NCBI RefSeq assembly: GCF_000208745.1
Contig: NC_030851.1
Coordinates: forward strand, 27,297,403-27,361,402
Direction of reading: 5' to 3'
Source of the DNA: Theobroma cacao
Taxonomy: Eukaryota; Streptophyta; Magnoliopsida; Malvales; Malvaceae
DNA length: 64,000 nucleotides
Shown: one piece after another, positions 35,758 to 46,813 of the stretch
How positions within the stretch are numbered: the stretch's first letter is position 1
Layout: each line of letters starts with the position of its first letter
Notes under the pieces: model-generated
Told to the model about the DNA's origin: nothing
Database searches by the model: none
What the model saw: the letters and a program-made list of their open reading frames with translations, nothing else
Position numbers and translations under genes: made by a program

Positions 35758-35847
35758 NNNNNNNNNNNNNNNNNNNNNNNNNNNNNNNNNNNNNNNNNNN
35801 NNNNNNNNNNNNNNNNNNNNNNNNNNNNNNNNNNNNNNNNNNNNNNN
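35758..35847. other. Assembly gap of 90 N
   Basis: The run of N sits within the tandem array of D1. Its size may be nominal. Confidence 0.95.
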
Positions 35848-36644
35848 ATATGGTTTATGGTTGAAATGCATATGAATTTGGCATGTTGAACTTTGGAAAT
35901 CTTTATGTGTTTTTTGTTGATTTTGTCATTTCAGCAGGATGGCCTTTTTCTTGAAAGAACAAAAATATTTCTTTGGTGCTCTATTTTTCGCTGCAGCGAG
36001 AAACTCTCGAGTTTTGAGGGGTAATGCTGGCCGAAATCTCGCTGCAACGAGAAACTTTCTATTTTATGACATAAATTTCACTGCAGAGAGATTCATTCTC
36101 GCTGCAACAAAAAACTTTCTGTTTTGTTCCTTATTTTGTTCAGTTGCTGTCCTATTTTCCACTTCTTTGGTACCATAGTTGAGCATGGACTTATAACTTT
36201 AAGAAATTAATTAGTTAAGTTTGAAATTAGGAGGTTTGGTCAGAAACCCTCATTCAGCTAATAACTTGAATCTTAACTTCGCTACAACAGAAAGGCATTC
36301 TCGCTTGTAGATTCGTAGCTTTGGTAGGTATCAATGGCATTCAGTAGCTACACCTTCACTGTGGTCACTCCGCTAGAAACCCAGAGTCATTTTGTTGTAA
36401 ATATGTACAAATGATGTAAATTATTAAATTGCACGTTTAGACAATATATGTACATTTTGATTGGTATGCCACTATGAGTTGGAAATGCTTAGTATTATTT
36501 TGATTCAAAGTTATGGAATGTAACTTAGTAACTTTTGATGGAATGGTGAACAAGTCATATAAATAGGCTTGCTTGGGCTTAGTGGACTACGTCCACTAGG
36601 CCCATGCACTGGTCATGGCCTGAAATTTGGGTCGTGACAGGTGC

Positions 36645-38014
36645 ATCCCCCCACATCGTGCACATAGCTGGAGTCATCCTATGCATCCCCCCACATCATG
36701 CACAAAATAATGCCATCGTGTACATCCCCCCACATCGTGCACACAGGTAGTGTCACCATCCATCTCCCTCACCACTATCATCATGGGCAAGTGCACCTCA
36801 CCCTGCACATGCACGGTTGCATTTGTCACACAATGGTACCATTTATGACATAGTATATATATGTATATCCATATTATACCGAAACATATGAATTTATCAC
36901 ACTATCCATTTCATAACATAAAAACATTTCATAAAGGGTTGTTCCCGTGCAAGTTGTTGAAGAAAAACTAATAAAACGATTTAGAGGATTCAATCAAACA
37001 TAACGTGTATATCTCAAAACATTTTAATGCAAGTTCATTCACCTGACAACAACGAGATATAAGTTGTTATTTGTTCGGAGGTGTTTCTAACTATTTTCTC
37101 TGGTCGGTCGCTCGTTATTTACTCCGGCACGCCACCATAGTACTCTAACCTTATCTTTGCACTTTCTAGCAATAATACGAACTCAATATATTTAATTACA
37201 TATGTACACGGGCAGCACTTCAATCAATTAATCCTTACTCAAATTTATATTTTTCATCCTACCATGAAACCATCTTCAATTAAGTCACATCTTAATACAT
37301 TTTTACTGAAATTACTTATATCAGTTGCTTACGTAATTCCTTATTTTATATCTCCGACAACTTATTTATGATGTCATGTGCCTACTTCAACTTTTCTAAA
37401 TAATTTCCACCCACATCCATCTTATATTTCCACAGTATTAGCCATATTTACGACAACCACAGTCATTTCAAATTTATCCAATTATTTTCCAATTCCAATC
37501 CATATTATTTCAACTTATTTCTTTCAAAAATTATACCACTCAACTTAACACTTTCAACTAAATTATGCCAATAAATTCCTCCGACAACAATAATTCTTCA
37601 CAACGAATCATTTAAAATTTTTTAACTATACTTGAGCACTATTCATCAATTTTATATTTTCTTATTTGCTTTAGTCCTATGAGACATCATAAAAGAATTT
37701 TTAAATATTATATTAAAGTAATTTAAATTTAATTCATATTACTAATAACCAAAATTTAACTAAACAAGTGGGCTAGCCCCAAATAATCCAACTTTATAAC
37801 AAGCCCCATAAAAGCAAAAATTTTTTTACCTATTTGGGCTAGGTTGGCCCAAGTCAAAGTGTCCACCTTTATTCTCTTTTGGACTTTTCTTTTTTTGTTG
37901 CCATTGGGCCCTTTCCATGGGCTCTTCCCATTTCTTCCTATTGGGCCATGCCCATTCTTTTCTTATTGGGCTATGCCCACTCTCTCTTTTTTTTTTATAC
38001 TCTCTCACCAGCTC
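36645..38014 (-). repeat. C segment 2
   Basis: The first 120 bases are the reversed GTGCAC array (units with CCCCCCACATCGTGCAC). Next comes G-like sequence to about 37060, then AT-rich sequence with no match elsewhere in the window, and a CT/T-rich stretch to AGCTC (38010-38014), the left duplicate of D2. The paired ORFs at 37826-38074 come from low-complexity sequence. No gene is visible. Confidence 0.65.
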
Positions 38015-41002
38015 TGTCATGACCCGGTACTCCCCTTGAGCCCGTGACAACCGTCGCGATGTCCCAGTAGACATTCGTTACCCAGACTGCCAACTCGAAC
38101 CCCGCAAGACTTTAGTACCATTTTTTTTTCAACTCCGCTGTAAGTAATCATCTCCAAACCTCGTTTTTAAAAAATTTTAAGCTTTTTCCCTTTCAAAACC
38201 GTGGAAAAATAATTTTCGCCTCACAGGGGCATTTTCATCATTTTTTGTCGAAATTTTTTGAACCCGACTAAAAGTGTAGTAGATGAGTGGAAAACACATA
38301 TTTCATGATTTAAAATAAATTTGGGTGTCTAAAACATTTATTAAAAATGATATTGCAACTATTTGAATAAAATAAAAATATTCAATAAAATATTCTAATT
38401 TCTTGTAAAACAATATTTATATAGTCATTGGTAAATAATTTTTGTAATGTAAAAGCTAAATAAATTCATACGTACTATAATACAAATAACCGGGATATGA
38501 AATTTACTTTACAGTGACTCGTGGGCCCACAAGGAACAAAAGTGCACAAAGGCAGTAAACCTACAGTTTTTGGAGTAGTAAAGCCGACTATAATCCTTGA
38601 CGATATCTGCTAGCCACAAGCTACATCGGGCCTGAAATGGTTGAAAAGGAGGGTGGTGAGATTATAAAATCCCAATGAGTAAACAGATAACATCTAAACC
38701 ATCTAAAGTCGAGTAAATGGAGACAGATAAAACAGTTTAACATACTGAAATTTATCATCTTTCAACTTGTTTCAACCAAATAAAATCAATTCATATAAAT
38801 CGAGTAATTAACATGGCTTATGAATTTCTTAAAACTTTGGCTCGTGCCAAAATCATTATCATACTCAATCATCAGGGATACCTTGATCGAGGGCTACCCT
38901 AGACCAAGTCTGCCAAGGCTGTTAAAAAGTTATGTACGCATAAATCATGTTTTTGTTTTGAAAACATAGTTATTCCTTGGCGTTGGCTGAGTTACCCTTC
39001 ACGTGGTGGTTTGACGTGAAGTGAACTCTAAAAGTGTTAACCTCACAAGTTGTCCATCCGCGCCTCTCAAACTGAGGTATGAATATAACGGGGTTTACCA
39101 TGCCCCTCTAATAGGCAGGTCCACGAAAACTCGTCCACTGAAGTAAGCTAATTGATATCCACCATACAATAAAAATTCAACAGCATGATATGGCAATTTT
39201 ATCATTTTTCGGCCTATCAAGGCAAACAATAGTTTAAACATTTCAACACAAATACCAATTTAGCCATTCATGCCAATATTGTCATAAGCCAACCAATTAG
39301 AACCATAAATTCACAATACATGAAATGGTCTCCAATTACTCTATTTTCAAAGCCATCATTCAATTTTAAAACAATTTTATGAAATCATTTTATTTAAACC
39401 CATTTTGTTTATAAAACCTAAAAATTTACCATTTAAACTCATTTTTCATAAAATACAAAATCGGATAAAAACTACTCTAGATAATTAAGACGATAGTAAG
39501 GTTACTCATAGTACTAGGAGTTTAATATACTCATATTCCCGATCTTCGGGCATAATCTCTTTACCATTGTTAGAGGGCTCACCACCTATACATTATACGT
39601 GACACGAATTTCAATAAATTGTGTCAATTTATCATAAATTATTTTAGGCTCTATAAATCTATATGAATGCACGAAATGTGATGCAAAATGTCCGAATAGC
39701 CATTTAAATACAATATTCGACCTAATTCGCACTATTCTCGGTGTAATTGGCTAAAACCTCCAATTTAACTCCAAATCGATTTCGTTCACTTTCTACACTC
39801 CAAATATACTTAAAATACCTCAATGACTGTGAATATGATTCAATTTATCAGTCCGAACCATAAATCACACATGTCTATATATTAGGTAAAAATTCATATT
39901 TTCATACCAAAATTTCCCATTAAATTTATAGCCTCACCAATCATTAAATACCACCAAAATATCATGAAATATCATCAATTTCAGCCTCAATATCCTCCCT
40001 AGAAAATTCGGCCTCTTGTTGGTTTGTGAAGAACAAAGTGATTCCTTGCTAGATTTTCATCCTTTCCATTACCAAACAACAAAAAAAACTTAATTAGCTT
40101 GAAATCTAACAAAATCAATGCTCAAAACCTCTCCTCTCAAATTTGGCCAACATGGGTTCATCATGCAAACTTGAGTTCTAAGCATGGAAAATGAAAAAGA
40201 AAGCATGGGTAGTGTAAATCACAAGATAAAATCACAAAAGTTTACCTTTATTAGCTTAATCCCTTGAAATCCCACACTTTTTCTTCAATTTTCCCACCTA
40301 GGGTTTGTGTTCTTTCCTTTTCTCTTCACTTCATGCTTTGGCCGGCCATATGGGTGAGACTAAGAGAGTTTTAAATAGATTTTACAAGGAAATTCTCGAA
40401 TAATCCAAGCTTGACAGATGGCATGTTTCCATTGGTCCATGTGTAATACTTATCCATTAAGCAATCTCTCCACCACATAAAATGTTTCAATTATCCACAA
40501 TTTAAAATGTTAATGGCTGAAATCCATGGGCATGACAAGTGTTAGGTGGTGTAAAATTTCAAAATTTCAACTTTGCCCCCGTAAACTCATAATATTATCG
40601 TTTTGCCCCTAGGACTCCAAAAATGTCAGAATTTAAATTTTTCACCTCTCAAACTCAAAATCGTACTCCAATGAGTCAAATGTGATCAAAATCTTTTCTA
40701 AAAATTCTCATTTTATCCTCGGGTGACAAAATTACCATTTTGCCCCTAGAACATGAAAATTCCAAATTCACTCCAATTCAACCCTCAAACTCCAAATCAT
40801 CATTTAAGTCATTTTATGGTTTTAAAATTCTCAATTTCTTCTTAAGATCTCTATTTAGACTAGTTCGAGGCTTAATTCAACTTAATAGTACCATTTGGTA
40901 CAATATCGACTTTTGACGATTTTTCGGGGCTTTCCAAGTAAGCAAGCATATTGTCAATCACCTGAAGGACATGGCAAGTACTTTATAAGGTTGGGCTTGA
41001 TA
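38015..41002 (-). repeat. D2 3' LTR
   Basis: The LTR reads TGTCATGACCC at 38015 and ends GGGCTTGATA at 41002, where the minus-strand TG has become TA. It is collinear with the 5' LTR over its whole length; 39940-40020 spans the site where E interrupts the other copy. No coding sequence is present. Confidence 0.85.
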
Positions 41003-44000
41003 GCACTACCCCCCTTAAAATAAAATTTTGACCTCAAAATTTCATTTATTGAACTTAGAGAAAAGGTGGGGTATTGTCTTCTCATCTGATGTTCAACTTC
41101 CCGTGTCATCTCTTCCATTCGAGCATTCATCCATAATCCTTTAACAATTGGGATGCTCTTATTCATTCCTGTACGTATCCTCATACTTATGTTTACCTCA
41201 CATTTATGTAGCTTTAATCTTCGTAATCATATTAGTCCATCGTGTACGGCTTAACTACGCTATAGATTACATTTCCTTGATACCATTTCCTTAACTATCT
41301 CCCAAAGTCTGTTATGTCCACTCAACTCAGCCTCTAATGGGATTTCTTATCGTTACGCTACCTTTATCACTTGTCAACAATCAATAATTCCCACTTTAGA
41401 ATACTCTTTCCATATTACAACTACTTCTAAATCAATTTTTCTCCTAAAGGGGTGTGCACTACAATTCCTATTCAAGCATTTCATAATGCATAAGGATCAA
41501 ACACTCTGTATTTATCCATATATATATTTAACATTACAGATAATTCAAATTTGATAACATTTAGTAACCATATTCTCAAAAAGAAAACTCCAATACTTTC
41601 ATGATCCAGTACTTATTAAGTAGATCTCGTCTATTACCACAATATATTTAAATAAATAAACCTACTTTTGGATGTATCCTTATGGACTTAATCAATCCTT
41701 ATAATTCCTAGGTCATAACCAACTTATTAGTTATACGTCACATACAAACATATCTAACTTGTGATTCCTCAAATTTTACTCCAAACACTAGATCTCATGG
41801 CCTTATTATTTTATCAATCTGAAAACGAAAATAAACATTTATCTCCCCTTAAGTACACTTTAAAATCAAAGTATCATTTATCAAAATATTTCTGGTATCA
41901 ACTTCCTTCAGCCCTTTTTACCTTAGAAGATTAAATCCATAATCATCCATTTTGAGTCAAGGGCTTATGCCAATCAAGGCAAATTTTCACACTTTCGATT
42001 ACACGAATTCGATTGAACATATTCCATTCTCATATGAGAGTTAACCACTAGTTGGCATCATCCCCAAACAACACATATTATATAAATCAAATTTTTATAG
42101 TCAAAGTTCATATTGGAGTAATTCAACCCTATGTCATATCTCATCACCAAACCCTTACTTGTACATGAGTACTTGAATTTTTGAATCATCATTTCTTTTC
42201 TAAGTAGATCTTTACAGTCCCCGTAGCTTATATTTATTCCCTTACACAGAATAGTGTCATTTAATCAAACCGTATCACCCTTATTTTCTAAACATTCAGA
42301 ACACAATTCAACCTTTGCCTACAATTATCAAGTACTTTGCCTTGATAATTACTTAAAAATAAATTGAAACTTATGGGGAAGTACATTTCACAATTTATGT
42401 TTTGCGTCTATAATTATGTCGAGACCAGAACCTCATTGGGTCCATAAAATAGTAGGATAATCATTGCCTCAAACTAGTATTTCCAAGTATACTTATACTT
42501 GTATCCCATCCTCATACTTATGTGACATGTCAGTAATGAGTTTAACTTGACTGTAAAGCCATTTGCTGCTTAAGCTTTAATGTTTTCTCATTACAAAAAG
42601 TTTTTCGAATTTATCACATCAAAGTATTCATAAGGTGGATACATATTCATATTTTATAGTTCAAGGTCTAACGCAGCGAACACTGTCTCATCATTAAAGT
42701 TCTACCCTTATTTATCGATCATAGCTCCCTTGCACACTTACCTACACATTCCTGGGTTACTTACAAGCCACTCGTGGCCATCCAACTTTTGACCTCTTAT
42801 AGTAAATCAAACTAATATATTCTCTTATGCTTTTCCATATACTTCCTTTAATAAAGTTCCATTGAGAACTTAAACAATCCAAGGCTTATCTTCAAAGTCA
42901 CTCATAACTTTAGTCGTTCATTGCATGCCCGATAACACTTTAGCTCACTAACCCCACTGGACATTATTTCAAAATCTCCCAAGGCATCCATGTTCTTAAT
43001 TCGGATCATACCATCTAACTTAATATAATTGCATTAATTATCCTTAAGTCCTTATGCTCAGCCTATCAACATCCATATCTCCCCCTCCTTCATGTTACTG
43101 GCTTTGTTAAAGTATATGTGACTTTTTAACCTTTCACACTATATTCTACATTTATGCCAAGGCACTCTCAATTTCATGTCAAACCTATTGTCATGTAACC
43201 ATAAATTAGGGTAAGCTCCCCTATGGAATATCTCCTTCCATATGATGCATGGGGATCACAAGATGTATAACTCCAAGTGTATGCCTACATATTGATAATC
43301 TCCATATATTTCATGATCATTGAAACCACAATTTTCAAAACTATCTTTTTATCGCAAGTTTGCGATCAGAACATTAATCTCCACATATATGTATACACGC
43401 ACATTCAAATGTCCATATTCCTCATTATGCATACGGGTCTCTGTTTTCAAATGCCCTCAGACTAATTTCTCTTTATATCCACATAATCGACCTTGTGTTG
43501 TTACTAGCCTTTTTTTATTCAACTGAGTCGAGACAAGAATTATAAATTCTCATAGCAACACTTTACATTAACTCATTTACCATACCATACTTGTAATTCG
43601 TTATTCATACTTCATCACTTAACATTGACATTCCTCATCGATATCTCATACCTTCATCTTTCTTTACACTTATATTCACAATCNNNNNNTTACTAGCCCC
43701 TTTTTATTCAACTGAGTCGAGACAAGAATTATAAATTCTCATAGCAACACTTTACATTAACTCATTTACCATACCACACTTGTAATTCATTTTTCATACT
43801 TTATCACTTAACATTGATATTCCTCATTGATATCTCATACCTTCATCTTTCTTTAGACTTATATTCACAATCCTCATAGAATTAAAAATCCATTATAAGC
43901 GTCACTTATATCCTTTCAAATTTGTAGCTGCAGCTGAAATTTCAAATTTCACCTTTTCCATAAGAAATTTTGAAGTCACTTATCAGGTGTTGTAGTTGCC

Positions 44001-44238
44001 CGTACCATTGATGAATTTCTACGTCAATTCTAAGTAATTATATAAGGCAACTAATCACACCGCTAAGGTGAATACCCCTCCTTAATAATTATACCACTAA
44101 TCCACTTCTGTCCTACCAAAAAGGTTCCCATATACATATATCCAGTCATTTATACAACTACTTCATTCACATTATATAAAATAAAAGTCAACTCTTAATT
44201 CCTTTATACAGGTAATTACTATTTCCTTTATACTACAT
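41003..44238 (-). other. D2 interior without recognisable genes
   Basis: The purine tract on the minus strand (TTTTAAGGGGGGTAGTGC) lies against the 3' LTR at 41003-41020. The remaining 3.2 kb is AT-rich, has dense stops and is collinear with the L1 interior. A 6-base N gap at 43684-43689 is flanked by two nearly identical 183-base copies (43501-43683 and 43690-43872). Confidence 0.7.
43684..43689. other. Assembly gap of 6 N
   Basis: The six N sit between two near-identical 183-bp blocks, which suggests contig ends that overlap rather than a true duplication. Confidence 0.9.
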
Positions 44239-44649
44239 TTATATAGAGTTAAAGTAGTACAACTTCAACAAAACACTAAGTATCTTTAGGGTCATCATCA
44301 CCCTGATCCTCTTTCGGATTCTCTTAGAGTTTTCTTTTTCTTTTTTTTTTTGTTTTTCAATCCGAGCTTGTTGAATTTTCCTACATTCCGCAATTTCTTT
44401 CAAGATGAAATTTCTTATGCCTTCATTAATGTCGTTACCATCAACACTTTCATCAGTCTCACTAGTACTAGTGCTTTCCTTTATCCGAAACTTCGCTCCC
44501 AAATCCAATGGAGTCTAATTAATAGCAACTCTAAACATATATCTTTCTACATTACTGGGTTAAGAACGACATCGGCTTTCAACGATGGAATCTATTAATC
44601 CCTCACTAGTACAATGTGAGGTATCGAAATCATTGTCTCTCCTAGGCAT
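44239..44649 (-). pseudogene. D2 small gag-like ORF
   Basis: The minus-strand frame begins with ATG at 44649 (MPRRDNDFDTSHCTSEG), matching the start of the L1 ORF (M.RRD...D.SH..SEG). It has stops near 44560 and 44511 and then an open part to 44239. That part contains ECRKIQQARIEKQKKKE, the same tail as L1. The PPG repeats of L1 are not visible here; an acidic Ser/Thr stretch stands in their place. Its position close to the primer site (44861) supports a reduced Gag-like role. Function is inferred only from position. Confidence 0.5.
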
Positions 44650-44860
44650 AGTAAGTACAATCCGCACACCACAACCTATACGTAACCAAATGGTAATTTC
44701 TTGATCATTTATATCCCACAAAGACATGTAGGTTTCTATATGCAGATGTATCTATCCAACAAAATCTAATCTATCTTAACTTAACTTGGCACCACACTGA
44801 CACTGTAATTTTTTTTTAAAACAACTTTAAAACCAAATGTTCTGACCTTTAAAACCAAAT

Positions 44861-44872
44861 GCTCTAATACCA
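44861..44872 (-). other. D2 primer binding site, tRNA-Met type with one change
   Basis: The minus strand reads TGGTATTAGAGC, one transition away from the L1 site. It lies seven bases from the LTR edge at 44880, as in L1. Confidence 0.85.
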
Positions 44873-44879
44873 CTGTAAT

Positions 44880-46813
44880 TGTCACGACTCGGTACTCCCT
44901 TCGAGCTAGTGACAACTGTTGCGACGTCCCGGTAGACATTCGTTACTTGGAGTGCCAATCGAAACCCCGTAAGGCTTTAGTACTATTTTTTTTTTCATCT
45001 CCCCTATGAGTAACCATCGCCAAACCTCGTTTTTAAAAAATTTTAAGTTTTTTCCCTTTCAAAATCATGAAAAAATAATTTTTGCCTCATAGGGGCATTT
45101 TCGTTATTTTTCCTCGAAATTTTTTGAACACGACTAAAAATGTAGTAGAAGAGTGGAAAACACATATTTCATGATTTAAAATAAATTTGGGTGTCTAAAA
45201 CATTTATTAAAAATGATATTGTAACTATTTGAAAAAAATAAAAATATTCAATAAAATATTTTAATTTCTTGTAAAACAATATTTATAGTCATCGGTAAAT
45301 AATTTTTGTTATGTAAAAGATAAATAAATTCATACGTACTATAATATAGATAACCGATATATGAAATTTACTTTACTATGACTCGTGGGCCCACAAGGAA
45401 CAAAAGTGCACAAAGGTAGTACACCTATAGTTTTTGGAGTAGTAAAACCGACTATAATCCTTGACGATATCTGCTATCTACAAGCTACCTCAAGCCTGAA
45501 ATGGTTGAAAAAGAGGGTGGTGAGATTATAAAATCCCAGTGAGTAAACAGATACCATCTAAACCATCTAAAGTCGAGTAAATGGAGACAGATAAAATAGT
45601 TTAACATACTGAAATTCATCACCTTTCAACTTGTTTCAACCAAATAAAATCAATTCATATAAATCGAGTAATTAACATGGCTTATGAATTTCTTAAAACT
45701 TTGGCTCGTCCCAAAATCATTGTCATACTCAGTCATCAGGGATACCTTGGTCAAGGGCTATCCCAGACCAAGTCCGTCAAGGCTGTTAAAAAGTTATGTA
45801 CGCATAAATCATGTTTTTATTTTGAAAACATAGCCGTTCCTTGACGTTGGCCGAGTTCCCCCTCACGTGGTGGTTTAACGTGAAGTGAACTCTAAAAGAG
45901 TTAACCTCAGGAGTTATCCATCCGTGCCTCTCAAACTGAGGTATGAATATAACAGGGTTTACCGTGCCCCTCTAATAGGCTGGTCCACGGAAACTCACCC
46001 ACTGCAGTAAGCTAATTGATATCCACCATACAATAAAAATTCAACAGCATGATATGGCAATTTTATCATTTTCTAGCCTATCAAGGCAAACAACAATTTA
46101 TACATTTCAACACAAATACCAATTCAACCATTCATGCCAATATTGTCATAAGCCAATCAATTAGAACCATAAATTCACAATACATGAAATGGTCTTCAAT
46201 TACTCTATTTTCAAAGCCATCATTCAATTTTAAAACAATTTTAAGGAATCATTTTATTTAAACCCATTTTGTTTATAAAATCGAAAAATTTACCATTTAA
46301 ACTCATTTTTCATAAAATCACTAAATCGGATAAAAATCACTTTAGATAATTAAGATGATAGTAAGGTTACTCATAGTACTAGTAGTTCAATATACTCCTA
46401 TTCCAGGTCTTCGGGCACAATCTCTTTACCCTTGTTAGAGGGTTCACCATCTATACATCATACATAACACGAATTTCAATAAATTGTGTCAATTTATCAT
46501 AAACTATTTCAGGCTCTATAAATCTATATGAATGCACGAAATGTGATGCAAAATGTCCGAATAGCCGTTTAAATACGGTGTTCGACCTAATTCGCATTAT
46601 TCTCGGTGTAATTGGCTAAAACCTCCAATTTAACTCCAAATCGATTTCTTTCACTTTCTACACTCCAATTATACTTAAAATACCTCAATGACTGTGAATA
46701 TGATTCAATTTATCAGTCCGAACCATAAATCGCACATGTCTATACATTACGTAAAAATTCAGATTTTCATGCCAAAATTTCCCATTAAATTTCTAGCCTC
46801 ACCAATCATTAAA
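44880..46813 (-). repeat. D2 5' LTR, first part
   Basis: This is collinear with 38015-39945 of the 3' LTR. It breaks off at TTAAA (46809-46813), the left duplicate of E. Confidence 0.88.

Larger units (their letters stand above)
34316..36639 (+). mobile_element. D1: solo chromovirus LTR
   Basis: A single G-family LTR of 2324 bp runs from TATGAGACC (TG mutated to TA) to GTCGTGACA. It is flanked by TGTGC and GGTGC (36640-36644), one mismatch. A TATA box is at 34705-34712. It contains a 90-base run of N (35758-35847) inside a GTGCAC tandem array. With no interior or second LTR, it is the product of recombination between LTRs. The ORFs here are shadows, some translated through the N run. Confidence 0.85.

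Noticed and set aside
35482..35889. ORFs on both strands in D1, one with a run of unknown residues
   Set aside because: They run through the N gap and the GTGCAC tandem array; open only because of the repeat composition.
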